A stretch of DNA of 64,000 bases from Vreelandella zhanjiangensis DSM 21076 (GCF_000377665.1 NZ_KB898647.1:437559-501558); one strand, 5' to 3'; positions 50,894-60,137 are shown, counted from the stretch's first letter. Numbers and translations: made by a program. The notes: generated by a model not told the origin, from the letters alone.

Positions 50894-51998
50894 CCTCTTC
50901 TCCCGACAGCCAGCGCTGCTGCTGAGCGATAACTGATTGTTCATGCAGCGGCGTCTGGCAGCGCGCATACACTTCCTGTAAAAACGCCTTCCGCGCCCCG
51001 CGGTAAGGGCCGCTGAGCATTGCGGCCTGGGTCAGGCTTTCAAGTACCACTGAACGCTCGGGTGCGTCCAGCTGCGCATAGTCGCCCAACGCCTGTTGCC
51101 AATCGATATCCACACTTTGCGGCTGATCAGGTAGCGACGCTAAAAGCTGCGACAGTAACAGCACCAGATTGGGATGAGGATGGCGGTTACGCATCATCAG
51201 CTCGCCAATGCCTTGAACGATCAGCTGGCGCTGAGCATGCGATAAAGTGTTCAACTCATGCATTAGCGCGTCGATACGTGGCGGGCCATAGGCCATCAGA
51301 TGGGCTTGATGTAATACGCGCCAGGCAATCCAGGCATTCCAGATAGCGTATAGCGGCCCCATCAACATGGGAATAAAACCGCGTAATGCCAGGCGGCCCA
51401 AGACACGCCGCATCACCACGCGCAGGATAAAGCTGCTCAGGCTAATTTTTAAGCGGTACAGCAAGGCTTTGATCGTCAGCTTCCAGCCATGCAGGTACGC
51501 ATGAGGATTAATACCATAAATGGTATTGCCTGAACTGGGGTATTCAAGCGCAGCACGTGCAACACCGTGAACGGTTAGCTGCAGAGAGGGCGTAAACGCA
51601 TTCTGCTGTGAGTATGCTAAGCCGGCCAGACGGGTAATATGGGTAACGCCGCGCAGTGAATTCCAGTACAAAAAGCCGATCTCAATCGCGGTGATGACAC
51701 CTACGGCGGCGTAGTAGGCGATCCAATAAGGTATCTGTTCGCCAAGGCTCATCTCGGACCAGCCATCAATAGCGATACGCTTCATCCACCACTCACCGCC
51801 CCCAATCAGTGTGCCGGAAATAATCCCGGCAACGGCGGCCCACACTATCGTCCAGCGCTTGATCCGCTTGATAGCATGCGGGTTAGGCGCGGACAGGGGC
51901 GCTTTGCGCGTCAGCAGGTAGCTGATATAGCGGTGTGCTAGGCGTTGCGCCAGGTCAGGAGAGGGAGCGTATTCTTGATCGGGCCTTTCCAATGGCAT
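50856..51998 (-). CDS. LBF_2804-like membrane protein of unknown function
   Basis: A 380-residue protein. Two membrane helices lie near 50-72 and 88-112, and another hydrophobic part spans about 195-235. The segments GGEWWMKRI and SGNTIYGINPHAYLHGWKLT resemble what I know as the LBF_2804 family. A helical soluble C-terminal half follows (SHAQRQLIVQGIGELMMRN). No function is known. Its 3' end overlaps the convergent NSS gene by 38 bp. Confidence 0.7.
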   Translation of the reverse strand: MPLERPDQEYAPSPDLAQRLAHRYISYLLTRKAPLSAPNPHAIKRIKRWTIVWAAVAGIISGTLIGGGEWWMKRIAIDGWSEMSLGEQIPYWIAYYAAVGVITAIEIGFLYWNSLRGVTHITRLAGLAYSQQNAFTPSLQLTVHGVARAALEYPSSGNTIYGINPHAYLHGWKLTIKALLYRLKISLSSFILRVVMRRVLGRLALRGFIPMLMGPLYAIWNAWIAWRVLHQAHLMAYGPPRIDALMHELNTLSHAQRQLIVQGIGELMMRNRHPHPNLVLLLSQLLASLPDQPQSVDIDWQQALGDYAQLDAPERSVVLESLTQAAMLSGPYRGARKAFLQEVYARCQTPLHEQSVIAQQQRWLSGEEVSVSLTPASNAD

Positions 51999-52040
51999 AA
52001 CAGCAAGATTTCCTTAGTTTAAGTCTCCCTAGGGTAACGG

Positions 52041-53342
52041 CTACTTGCGTGCAGCGCACTCTTGAATAGCACCGGGGTGGGTGCCAGCCTGCATCAGCTC
52101 GTCCCAGCGCGTGGTATAGCGGTTTGAGCGATGCGCGCAGCGCAGCTGCCAGGCGGCCTTTGCATCTGTCATGCCAAAGCTGATTGTGCCTTGTCCCATC
52201 CGCTGGTTGATAGTATCCAGCGTGGCCATTAAATACGGATGACGGTTGCGCGGTGGCTGATGCAACAGCGAGAGCTGGTACTGCTCAGCATCGACTAAAT
52301 CAAGCAGAATCACGCCTGCTTTCATGAACTTGTAGCCTGGCCGGTAAATCTGCTCAAGCCCTTGGTGGACGGCTTCAAGAATAGTGCGCGTGTCGTCGCT
52401 AGGTGAGGGCAGCGGCACCATAGCGTGGGGAAAGTACTGCGGCTGGTCGCGGCGATGGCGGTTGGTGTTTAAAAATATCATTACCGCACGGGTCAGACTG
52501 CGCTGTTCACGAAGCTTTTCGGCACTGCGCTGGGCATGGCGGCGTAAGGCATTGTGCACTTCGGTTTTGACCCCGCTTGGCTGGCCGAACGAGCGCGAAG
52601 TCATGATGCGGTGGCGCGGCTGGTCGAGCGCATTCATGTGTAGGCAGGGCGTGCCGCGTAGCTCAAGCGCTGTGCGGGCGATTACCACGGAGTAGCGTTT
52701 ACGTAACTGCTGAATATCCATTTCACGCAAATCCCAGGCGGTATGAATATCGTTGATGGCCAGACGCTCGGCAAGCCTGTGGCCGATTCCCCAGACGCTG
52801 CCCACCGGTGTTTGTTTAAGCAGCGCCATGGTGGTCGCGCTTTGAGCACTCAGCAGGCAAACGCCTTGATAATGGGGTGACTCTTTGGCCAAGTGGTTTG
52901 CCAGCTTGGCCAGCGTGTGAGTCGGCGCAAGCCCGACGCATACCGGTAAGCCTAAATGACGTCGGATACGCCGCCGCAGCCATTCGCCCAATATTTGGCA
53001 CTGCTTGTCGGTGAACTCCTCCAGATAGATGAACATTTCATCGATGGAGTAGGGCGATACCGCAGGACACGTATCGCGCAGCAGCTGGCATAGCCTTGCC
53101 GACATATCACCGTAAAGCTCGTAATTGGATGACTTCAGGTAGATGTCGCCACGCCTGCGCAAGCTTTCAAGCTTGAAAGACGGAATACCCATCGGGATGT
53201 CCATGGCTTTCATCTCAGCAGAGCGGGCGATGATACAGCCGTCGTTGTTCGACATGACGCCGACCGCTTTACCTTCCAGCGCCGGGTCAAACACACGCTC
53301 ACAGCTGACGTAAAAATTGTTGGCATCCACCAGGCCGATCAT
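52041..53342 (-). CDS. umuC: DNA polymerase V catalytic subunit UmuC
   Basis: Y-family translesion polymerase, 433 residues, induced in SOS. Catalytic carboxylates lie in MIGLVDANNFYVSCERVFDP (D6) and SPYSIDEMFIYLEE. The fingers motif VMSNNDGCIIARSAEMK and the helix-hairpin-helix region SVWGIGHRLAERL are present. The C-terminal little-finger region is complete. It overlaps umuD by four bases, so the pair is one operon. Confidence 0.95.
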   Translation of the reverse strand: MIGLVDANNFYVSCERVFDPALEGKAVGVMSNNDGCIIARSAEMKAMDIPMGIPSFKLESLRRRGDIYLKSSNYELYGDMSARLCQLLRDTCPAVSPYSIDEMFIYLEEFTDKQCQILGEWLRRRIRRHLGLPVCVGLAPTHTLAKLANHLAKESPHYQGVCLLSAQSATTMALLKQTPVGSVWGIGHRLAERLAINDIHTAWDLREMDIQQLRKRYSVVIARTALELRGTPCLHMNALDQPRHRIMTSRSFGQPSGVKTEVHNALRRHAQRSAEKLREQRSLTRAVMIFLNTNRHRRDQPQYFPHAMVPLPSPSDDTRTILEAVHQGLEQIYRPGYKFMKAGVILLDLVDAEQYQLSLLHQPPRNRHPYLMATLDTINQRMGQGTISFGMTDAKAAWQLRCAHRSNRYTTRWDELMQAGTHPGAIQECAARK

Positions 53343-53782
53343 CGTAGGTACTCATGGATAACCGCGCGCACCACGCCCCATAGCTGACAATTGGTACCTT
53401 CCAGGGGAAGCGGCGGGTAGTGGGGGTGTGCAGAGCAGAGATGGGGCGTGCCTAGGTAAAGCGCATAGCGCTTGATCAGCACTTCGTCTTCGAACATGGC
53501 CACCAGAATATGCCCCAGGCGGGGCTTGATGCTGCGATCAACGACCAGTAAGTCGCCGTCAAAAATCCCCCAGCCTTCCATGCTGTCGCCGGTCGCCGAA
53601 AGGTAAAACGTCTGGGTAGGATTTTTGATCAACCGCGTATTAAGGTCGAGCGTACGTGGTTCGTAATCCTGCGCTGGCGATGGAAAGCCGCTAAAGCCAG
53701 CGCGGCCTTGCAGGGAGGAGTAAGGCAGCGGCTGAAAGGTTAACGGCAAGGTTGGCACGACAGGCGATGGCGGAAACGGCAT
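53339..53782 (-). CDS. umuD: SOS mutagenesis protein UmuD
   Basis: S24 self-cleaving subunit of Pol V, 147 residues from the ATG at 53782 (GAGG nine bases before). Alternative starts are an ATG at 53791 and a GTG at 53797. The predicted cleavage Ala-Gly is in GRAGFSG (A28-G29), followed by the family segment FPSPAQDYEPRTLDLN. The serine nucleophile is in TGDSMEG (S67) and the lysine in LIKRYALY (K104). A LexA-like box lies just upstream. Confidence 0.93.
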   Translation of the reverse strand: MPFPPSPVVPTLPLTFQPLPYSSLQGRAGFSGFPSPAQDYEPRTLDLNTRLIKNPTQTFYLSATGDSMEGWGIFDGDLLVVDRSIKPRLGHILVAMFEDEVLIKRYALYLGTPHLCSAHPHYPPLPLEGTNCQLWGVVRAVIHEYLR

Positions 53783-53807
53783 CGTCGGCATCCTCACTGA
53801 AATTAAT

Positions 53808-53823
53808 ATGTATTTATATACAG
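53808..53823 (-). promoter_or_regulatory. LexA-like SOS box of umuDC
   Basis: On the minus strand CTGT, eight A/T bases and ACAT match the LexA consensus CTGT-N8-ACAG at seven of eight fixed positions. It is 26 bp upstream of the preferred umuD start. Confidence 0.75.
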
Positions 53824-53874
53824 TATTTATTCGTGAGGCATAAATTGCAAGCGCTGAGCGTCGATCAGACTAAC

Positions 53875-53967
53875 TTAGCGTGCCAGCCACAGGCCAACGA
53901 CCACCGCGCTAATCACCGCAATCAGGAAAACAAGGTTGCGGGAACGCGTATCGCGACGAGGTTTCAT
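53875..53967 (-). CDS. 30-residue single-pass membrane small protein
   Basis: Reads MKPRRDTRSRNLVFLIAVIS then AVVVGLWLAR. A positively charged N-terminus is followed by one membrane helix. GGTGA precedes the ATG. Not recognised as a named family. Upstream of and codirectional with umuD, but separated by the SOS box. Confidence 0.45.
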   Translation of the reverse strand: MKPRRDTRSRNLVFLIAVISAVVVGLWLAR

Positions 53968-54152
53968 AGGGTCACCATTAATCGATAGAAGGGTATAAAG
54001 CGGCGGAAGAATTGCGCTTGGCATGGTAACGTTTGTCGCTTAGACCGTCATCTATGCATTGCTTGAAAATGCGCGACGCTTCTCCTATATCGAAAAACGG
54101 CCAGGCCACGCTTGCTCATCCGCAAGACTGTCGCTTTGCCAGGAAATGACTT

Positions 54153-55055
54153 ATGTCTGAAACAACGTCTGCGTGGACGAATCGCCGTGTTGGGCAAGCG
54201 CTAGTGCTTGCCCAAGGCCGCCTAGCGGCGCTGAGCTGGGGCCGCCAGGATGCCCCCGTATGGTTGGCGCTGCACGGCTGGCTGGATAACGCGGCAAGCT
54301 TTACCCGCCTGGCACCGCTATTGGCCGAAGTGCTGGACATCCGCATTGTAGCAATCGACTTCCGTGGTCATGGGCATTCAAAACATGCTCCGGCGGGCAG
54401 TGACTATGCGCTGTGGGATTACTGCCATGACGTGCTTGATGCGATGGACACGCTGGGTATCGAGCAGGCGTCGCTGTTGGCCCACTCAATGGGAGCGGCC
54501 GTCGCTTGCCTGGTGGCGGTCGCCATGCCGGAGCGCGTTGCTCAGTTGACACTGATTGATGGACTGGGGGCGTTGAATACGCCAGCAGAAGAAACCGCCA
54601 ACCAGCTACGCAAAGGCTTGATTGCCTACCGGCGCCCGCTTTCCCGCCCGCCGCGTTATGCCGATATCGAAAGCGCAGTTGCCGCTCGGGTCGCTGGCGG
54701 AGTCACCCCACTGGATAGCGTGACGGCGATGCCTCTGGTTGAACGTAATACTGAAGCTACCGCCGATGGTTATATACAAATGCGCACCGATAGCCGATTG
54801 CTGAAACCCTCGCTGGTACGCTTTACACCAGAACAGGTGCTGGCTCAGTTGACCTGTATCCAGGCGCCGATGCTCTTGATCGAAGGCGAACGGGGTATTT
54901 TAGGCGAACGCGAGTGGGCTGAGCAGGCGCGCCAGGCGGTTAAGGATCTTACGCGCCACGTGTTACCGGGAGGGCATCACCTGCATCTAGAACCCAAGGT
55001 CGTTGCCGCCGTGGCGGAAGTAGTTGCTGCCCATTGGCAAACGGCCACGGCTTAG
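54153..55055 (+). CDS. Alpha/beta hydrolase fold protein
   Basis: A 300-residue serine hydrolase. The oxyanion HG motif lies in WLALHGWLDNAASFTRLAPLL near 41-60, the nucleophile elbow in LLAHSMGAAVACLVA near 110, and a catalytic histidine in GGHHLHLEP close to the C-terminus. Similar to MhpC/serine hydrolase-like proteins, substrate unknown. No signal peptide. The gene is followed by a 14-bp tandem array and then the patatin gene. Confidence 0.88.
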   Translation: MSETTSAWTNRRVGQALVLAQGRLAALSWGRQDAPVWLALHGWLDNAASFTRLAPLLAEVLDIRIVAIDFRGHGHSKHAPAGSDYALWDYCHDVLDAMDTLGIEQASLLAHSMGAAVACLVAVAMPERVAQLTLIDGLGALNTPAEETANQLRKGLIAYRRPLSRPPRYADIESAVAARVAGGVTPLDSVTAMPLVERNTEATADGYIQMRTDSRLLKPSLVRFTPEQVLAQLTCIQAPMLLIEGERGILGEREWAEQARQAVKDLTRHVLPGGHHLHLEPKVVAAVAEVVAAHWQTATA

Positions 55056-55065
55056 CGCAAGTCAG

Positions 55066-55149
55066 GTTATTCAGTGCTAGTTATTCAGTACCAGTTATTC
55101 AGTACCAGTTATTCAGTACCAGTTATTCAGTACCAGTTATTGATTACCG
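55066..55149. repeat. 14-bp tandem repeat, six units, upstream of the patatin gene
   Basis: GTTATTCAGTACCA occurs four times perfectly in a row, flanked by GTTATTCAGTGCTA and GTTATTGATTACCG. The array ends about 60 bp before the start of the patatin gene. Confidence 0.95.
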
Positions 55150-55210
55150 GTATTCAGAACACGCATCGATACAGCAAAGCGAGTAGGCATAAGAAATACA
55201 AGGACAAGCA

Positions 55211-56224
55211 ATGAACCAACTGACGCGCGCGGGCAATGGCAAAAAGGTCGCCCTGGTATTGGGAAGCGGTGGGGCACGCGGCTACGCACATATTGGTGTG
55301 ATCGAAGCGCTGGAAGCACGTGGTTTTGAGATTATCTCCATCGCCGGGTGCTCGATGGGTGCACTGATTGGCGGTATCTACGCCTCGGGAAAGCTGCCCG
55401 AGTATCGGGAGTGGGTATGCAACCTGGATTATCTCGATGTGCTCAGGCTTGTCGATATGACCTGGAGCCCCATGGGAGCCATGCGCGCCGTTAAGGTCAT
55501 GCACAAGCTAAAAGAGCTGGTAGGCGATGTGCTGATCGAAGATCTGTCGATTCCTGTGACCACGGTGGCCACCGATCTGGTTCGTCAGCGCGAGGTGTGG
55601 TTTCAAAACGGCCCGCTGCTGAGCGCTATCCGGGCATCGATCGCTATTCCCGGCGTGATTACTCCGGTCAGTATGGGCGATCAGATGCTGGTCGATGGCG
55701 GGCTGCTCAACCCCTTGCCAATCATGCCGATCGTCTCAGCGCACAGTGCTGACTTAGTGATTGCCGTTAACGTGACGGCTCATAGCCCGCAGCCGGTGTC
55801 GTTGGAAGAGCTGCTGCCCAAAGAGCATGAAGAGAATGATAGCCGCACGGCCTCGGAGCGCGAGCGCGACGCCAATATGGGGGGGTGGATAAGCGATGTA
55901 CGCGAAGCCACCAAGCGCTTATGGGACGGCCTGGGAGGTAACGGGGAGGACGACGATAGTGAAGAGGAGACCCCCGAAGCCCGTGGCAAGCGCGAGTGGA
56001 GCCGACTCGGCATGATTCTGGAGTCGTTCGATATCACCCAGGCGGCGTTGGCCAAGTACAAGATTGCCGGCTACCCGCCAGATGTACTGATCGAGATACC
56101 CAAAACGGTGTGCAACACGCACGAGTTTCATCGCGCCAAGGAGTTGATTCGTTTGGGACGGCACTTGGCCGACGAAGCGTTAGAGCGGCGCATGCCGAGT
56201 ATCGCGTCGGATGCTACGGAGTAA
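55211..56224 (+). CDS. Patatin-like phospholipase, RssA family
   Basis: A 337-residue lipid hydrolase with a Ser-Asp dyad. The oxyanion loop is GSGGARGYAHIGV (18-30), the nucleophile is in GCSMGALIGG (S48), and the aspartate is in MLVDGGLLNP near 160. An acidic low-complexity segment (EDDDSEEETPE) lies near 243-255. RssA was first noted beside rssB, but no such neighbour exists here. Lipid substrate unknown. The ATG follows AAGGAC. Confidence 0.92.
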   Translation: MNQLTRAGNGKKVALVLGSGGARGYAHIGVIEALEARGFEIISIAGCSMGALIGGIYASGKLPEYREWVCNLDYLDVLRLVDMTWSPMGAMRAVKVMHKLKELVGDVLIEDLSIPVTTVATDLVRQREVWFQNGPLLSAIRASIAIPGVITPVSMGDQMLVDGGLLNPLPIMPIVSAHSADLVIAVNVTAHSPQPVSLEELLPKEHEENDSRTASERERDANMGGWISDVREATKRLWDGLGGNGEDDDSEEETPEARGKREWSRLGMILESFDITQAALAKYKIAGYPPDVLIEIPKTVCNTHEFHRAKELIRLGRHLADEALERRMPSIASDATE

Positions 56225-56235
56225 GTCGCTTGAGC

Positions 56236-56802
56236 CTAGGAGCCCCGCTTACGCAGCAATATATAGACCGCTCCGGTGCCGCCATCGATATCAATCGCGG
56301 AGCAGAATGCCAGCACCCCCGGCCACTCACGCAGCCAGGTATTGGTATGGCTTTTAAGTACGGGGAAGTCGGAGGTGCTGCCCCACGCCTTGCCGTGAAC
56401 CACCAGAACACAGCGTAACCCCTGGCTTGCCGCATCGCGCAGAAAGCTTTCAAGCTCCGCTCGGGCTTCTTCCAGGGTGTAGCCGTGCAGATCGAGTCCC
56501 GCCTGCCACTCGGTTTGGCCGCGCTTAAGCTGGCTAAAGGTGCGCCAGGGTAAATCGGGCACGCTGAATTCCAGATACTCGGAAGGGCGCACGGCTTCCA
56601 CCCGGCCATCCGAGGTGCGCCCGCTGGTTTGCAGGGTGTTGCTCTCGACGGCAGCATTGCGCCTTGCCTGGTGGGCGTTATTATCACGCTTGGGCTTACC
56701 GGGGTCTGCCTGATTGGTCGCAATACGGCGCACGCCTGCTGCTTGAAGCGCCTGGCGAAAGGCACTGATATCGTCATCATTGGGCAGGTGGCGTCGCGTC
56801 AT
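56236..56802 (-). CDS. Smr domain protein (YdaL/SmrA-type)
   Basis: A 188-residue protein with a C-terminal Smr domain: LDLHGYTLEEARAELESFL near 101-119, then VLVVHGKAWGSTSDFPVLK and an AIDIDGGTGAVYILLRK end. The glycine-rich HGKxxGS loop is the likely nuclease site in this family. Smr proteins nick or cleave nucleic acids; E. coli SmrA/SmrB include ribosome-collision nucleases. It ends convergently 12 bp from the patatin gene. Confidence 0.9.
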   Translation of the reverse strand: MTRRHLPNDDDISAFRQALQAAGVRRIATNQADPGKPKRDNNAHQARRNAAVESNTLQTSGRTSDGRVEAVRPSEYLEFSVPDLPWRTFSQLKRGQTEWQAGLDLHGYTLEEARAELESFLRDAASQGLRCVLVVHGKAWGSTSDFPVLKSHTNTWLREWPGVLAFCSAIDIDGGTGAVYILLRKRGS

Positions 56803-56900
56803 GTCAGGCTCAACGTGTGAAAAGTGGGAATGCTGGTCAGAAACAATAGAAAGAGGCGACAGTATAGCGAGCTGAGCGCCGCTGTGAACCGGGCGGCGTC

Positions 56901-56930
56901 AAAGGTACAATCTTTAAAGGTACAATCTTT
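56901..56930. repeat. Perfect 15-bp tandem duplication upstream of prmB
   Basis: AAAGGTACAATCTTT occurs twice with no mismatch. Each unit begins AAAG and ends CTTT. It ends 65 bp before the start. Confidence 0.88.
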
Positions 56931-56995
56931 TCTTTATCAACCGAGTGTAGCTTCATAATGGCTGCATGGATGATTTTCGTTTATCAGGAGTCGCT

Positions 56996-57955
56996 GTGAC
57001 TACGCCCCTCAAAGCTGAGACCTCTCACTCAACCCTTTCGTTGCCGGATACGGCGTTGATGAGCGATCTTTTTACGCTACGCGACTATCTGCGCTGGGTA
57101 TCCAGCGAGTTCTATCTGGCCGGCCTGCACTATGGTCACGGCACGGAGTCCGCCTGGGATGAAGCGGTCGCGCTTTGCTTAGGTGCGTTGCATCTACCCT
57201 GGAACGTCGACCCCAGCGTTCTGGAAGCACGGCTGCTGCCCGTTGAGCGCCAGCGTATTATTGCCCTGGCCCGGGAGCGGGTAACCAGCCGTCAGCCGTT
57301 GCCGTACCTGCTGGGCGAGGCTTTTTTTGCCGGCCACCCCTTTAATGTTGATGAGCGGGTGTTGATTCCACGCTCGCCGATTGCCGAGCTGATCGAAGAC
57401 GGCTTTAGCGCCTGGTTCCCTGAAGAACCCCCGGCTAGCGTGCTGGATTTATGCACTGGCTCTGGCTGTATCGGGATTGCCACTGGCCTTTATCTGCCTA
57501 CCTGTGAAGTCACACTTGCCGATATCAGCCAGGATGCGCTGGCCGTCGCCCGGGAAAACATCACGCGTCACGATGTGGGCGACCGGGTACGGGCGGTCGC
57601 ATCCGATGTATTTGACGGCCTTGAAGGCCAGCGCTTTGATTTGATCGTCTCCAACCCGCCCTATGTGGATGCGCGTGATTTGGCTACCATGCCCGCGGAG
57701 TTCCGTCATGAACCCGCGCTGGCGCTGGGTGCTGGCAAAGACGGCCTGGATATCGTGCGGCGTATTCTGCGTGAGGCGCGCAGCCATTTAAGCGACTCCG
57801 GCTGGCTGATTGTGGAAGTGGGCAATTCTGACCGTCATGTGGAAGCTGCGTTTCCTGACGTACCTTTCATGTGGCTTGACTTCGAGCGTGGCGGCCAGGG
57901 CGTATTTGCCTTGAGCGCTGCTGAACTCGACGCCCATGCGGCGTCTTTTGTGTAA
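56996..57955 (+). CDS. prmB: 50S ribosomal protein L3 glutamine methyltransferase
   Basis: SAM-dependent enzyme that methylates Gln of ribosomal protein L3. The 319-residue product has an N-terminal helical domain and the SAM motif [17 protein letters not shown]. The catalytic NPPY is in [13 protein letters not shown]; PrmB rather than PrmC is supported by the [22 protein letters not shown] start. GTG at 56996 is chosen for its AGGAG five bases before; an ATG at 56966 would add ten residues. Thirteen bp separate it from aroC, so they are probably co-transcribed. Confidence 0.94.
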   Translation: MTTPLKAETSHSTLSLPDTALMSDLFTLRDYLRWVSSEFYLAGLHYGHGTESAWDEAVALCLGALHLPWNVDPSVLEARLLPVERQRIIALARERVTSRQPLPYLLGEAFFAGHPFNVDERVLIPRSPIAELIEDGFSAWFPEEPPASVLDLCTGSGCIGIATGLYLPTCEVTLADISQDALAVARENITRHDVGDRVRAVASDVFDGLEGQRFDLIVSNPPYVDARDLATMPAEFRHEPALALGAGKDGLDIVRRILREARSHLSDSGWLIVEVGNSDRHVEAAFPDVPFMWLDFERGGQGVFALSAAELDAHAASFV

Positions 57956-57968
57956 GGAATGAACGCCC

Positions 57969-59060
57969 ATGTCTGGCAATAGTTTTGGCAAACTGTTTAC
58001 CGTAACCACCTTTGGCGAAAGCCACGGCGTGGCACTTGGTGCCATTGTTGATGGCTGCCCGCCGGGGCTTGCGCTGTGTGAAGAGGATTTGCAGCGCGAC
58101 CTGGACCGCCGCCGCCCGGGTAGCTCTCGCCATACCACGCAGCGTAAAGAGCCTGATCAGGTGAGGATTTTATCCGGCGTGTTTGAGGGTAAAACCACCG
58201 GCACCTCGATTGGCCTGTTGATCGAGAATACTGACCAGCGCTCCAATGATTACTCGAAAATCAAGGACCAGTTCCGCCCGGCGCACGCGGACTACACCTA
58301 TCACCATAAATATGGCCATCGCGACTATCGCGGTGGTGGCCGTTCAAGCGCTCGCGAAACCGCCATGCGCGTGGCAGCAGGTGCGATCGCCAAGAAGTAT
58401 TTGGCCGCCCAAGGCGTGCAGATCCGCGGCTACATGAGCCAGCTTGGCCCCATCAAGATCGAGTTCAAAGAGTGGGAAGCCGTCGAGCAGAACGCTTTTT
58501 TCTGCCCCGACCCTGCCAAAGTAGCCGAGCTTGAGACCTATATGGATCAGCTGCGGCGTGACCAGGATTCCGTGGGCGCAGAAATTACCGTGGTGGCCGA
58601 AGGCGTGCCGGTAGGCTTGGGCGAGCCGGTGTTTGACCGTCTGGATGCTGAGCTGGCGCACGGCTTAATGAGTATTAATGCGGTAAAAGGCATCGAGATT
58701 GGTGCAGGGTTTGGTTCGGTTTCCCAGCGGGGCAGCGAACACCGCGATGAGATGACGCCGGAAGGCTTTTTGTCCAACCATGCGGGGGGCGTTTTGGGCG
58801 GGATTTCCAGCGGGCAGCCTATCGTGGCAAGGCTTGCCCTCAAGCCAACCTCCAGTATTACTACGCCGGGGCGCTCCATCGATGTCAACGGCCAGCCGGT
58901 CGAGGTGATTACCAAAGGTCGCCACGACCCGTGCGTAGGCATTCGTGCAACACCCATTGCCGAAGCCATGATGGCCATTACGCTGCTAGATCATTGGTTA
59001 CGTCAACGGGGTCAAAACGGCGAGGTAAGCGTTGATACGCCGCGCCTGAAACAGGTCTAG
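57969..59060 (+). CDS. aroC: Chorismate synthase
   Basis: Last shikimate-pathway step, 5-enolpyruvylshikimate-3-phosphate to chorismate, needing reduced FMN. The 363-residue product has all three family signatures: [19 protein letters not shown] (with its His) at the N-terminus, [16 protein letters not shown], and [18 protein letters not shown] near the end. The prmB-aroC order is common in gammaproteobacteria. AAGGAATGAACGCCC leads the start. Confidence 0.97.
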   Translation: MSGNSFGKLFTVTTFGESHGVALGAIVDGCPPGLALCEEDLQRDLDRRRPGSSRHTTQRKEPDQVRILSGVFEGKTTGTSIGLLIENTDQRSNDYSKIKDQFRPAHADYTYHHKYGHRDYRGGGRSSARETAMRVAAGAIAKKYLAAQGVQIRGYMSQLGPIKIEFKEWEAVEQNAFFCPDPAKVAELETYMDQLRRDQDSVGAEITVVAEGVPVGLGEPVFDRLDAELAHGLMSINAVKGIEIGAGFGSVSQRGSEHRDEMTPEGFLSNHAGGVLGGISSGQPIVARLALKPTSSITTPGRSIDVNGQPVEVITKGRHDPCVGIRATPIAEAMMAITLLDHWLRQRGQNGEVSVDTPRLKQV

Positions 59061-59154
59061 CGCAGATTTAACGTGGAGTTAGCGCAGCGTTAAAGCCATA
59101 TACGGTTCGTTTAACGCTGCTACACTCAAGGGGAGATGGTTAAGGAGTAACTCC

Positions 59155-59532
59155 ATGAAGATTAACGTTGAGTTTGATCTGACCCCGGATGAGTTCCGCC
59201 AGGCGCTTGGGCTGCCTGATATCGAGGCATTTCAGCAAAGCCTGCTGGAAAACATCCAGCGCCAAATGGAGTCAGGTGTTGAAGGCTATGACCCCATGAG
59301 CCTGATGCGGCCTTTCTTGCAGCAGCCGATGATGCAGCAAGGGTTATCGCAGGGACTGGCTAATTTTGGGACGTACCAGCAAATGATGCTGGATATGCTG
59401 CGCCAGGCGGGTAGTTCCAGCGGTACCGCCAATGATCGTCAGGCAGCGGACGATGACACGTCTGGCAGGGGAAGCGCCAAGGCAAAAGCACCGGCGTCCT
59501 CACGCTCGCGTAGTAAAGGAAAAACCGAGTAA
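59155..59532 (+). CDS. Small conserved protein upstream of PHA genes (DUF6489-like)
   Basis: A 125-residue soluble protein. MKINVEFDLTPDEFRQALGLPDIEAFQQSLL is followed by a glutamine/methionine-rich helix (LQQPMMQQGLSQGL) and a charged disordered tail rich in Ser, Lys and Arg. The methionine/glutamine helix resembles phasin-like surface helices. I believe it belongs to DUF6489, often near phaC, but no function is known. AAGGAG precedes the ATG. Confidence 0.75.
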   Translation: MKINVEFDLTPDEFRQALGLPDIEAFQQSLLENIQRQMESGVEGYDPMSLMRPFLQQPMMQQGLSQGLANFGTYQQMMLDMLRQAGSSSGTANDRQAADDDTSGRGSAKAKAPASSRSRSKGKTE

Positions 59533-59584
59533 CGCGGCAAGGTGAGTAGCGGCCAGAAAGATCGCGGTCGTCATCTAAGTGTTA

Positions 59585-59628
59585 TTGCAATGCACCATAC
59601 TAGCGCTTACTCTTTTTTTGCAGTGCAA
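59585..59628 (+). promoter_or_regulatory. Paired TTGCA-n-TGCAA dyads upstream of phaP
   Basis: TTGCAATGCAC (59585-59595) and the perfect dyad TTGCAGTGCAA (59618-59628) have centres 33 bp apart, close to three helical turns, 83-126 bp before the phasin start. TGC/GCA dyads are the type of site bound by PhaR repressors. phaR is not in the window. Confidence 0.45.
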
Positions 59629-59710
59629 CAAAAATACAACATACAGTGCAGTACATTACGTTCATAAGGGCCTTTGGGCTCACCTTAGAAACGCAATAGG
59701 AGCAGACACC

Positions 59711-60121
59711 ATGCAAGACAAGATGACGGACGCCTTTAACGCCCAAACCCGCCAAATGTTTGAGCCGATGCGCAAGATCAACTCGCTGATGCTCAACAAC
59801 ATGGAAAAAATGACCCAATACCAGCTGGAGGCGATGAAACGCTACAGCCAGATGGGGACAGAGCGCATTCGTAGCGCCACTAACATTCAGGATGCGGAAA
59901 GCCTGCGCGATTTCGGTACTCAGCAAGCCGAAATGATGAATGAGATTTCACAGCAGATGCAGGAAGACGCTCGCGCTATGAGCGAAATGAGCCTTCAGTT
60001 CAAATCTGAAATGGAAAAGCTGTTTAGCGATGCCGGTCAAAAAATGACCGAGCAGGCAACCTCCGCGGCCCAAGGCGAAAAGCCGGGTACCGCATCCAGC
60101 CAGTCTTCACGTAAAAAATAA
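59711..60121 (+). CDS. phaP: Phasin family protein PhaP
   Basis: Coats PHA granules. The 136-residue, helical, methionine- and glutamine-rich product contains MFEPMRKINSLMLNNMEKMTQYQLEAMKRYSQMGTERIR, the phasin_2 pattern, and a disordered Ala/Ser/Lys tail. The ATG at 59711 follows AGGAG; the longer frame upstream reads through the promoter region. It precedes phaC by 90 bp with a hairpin between, allowing more phasin than synthase to be made. Confidence 0.9.
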   Translation: MQDKMTDAFNAQTRQMFEPMRKINSLMLNNMEKMTQYQLEAMKRYSQMGTERIRSATNIQDAESLRDFGTQQAEMMNEISQQMQEDARAMSEMSLQFKSEMEKLFSDAGQKMTEQATSAAQGEKPGTASSQSSRKK

Positions 60122-60137
60122 AACGTTGATTGGCTCG

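Noticed and set aside
56214-56780. 188-codon ORF on the same strand as the Smr gene
   Set aside because: A shifted frame of the Smr gene; only the other frame shows the Smr motifs.
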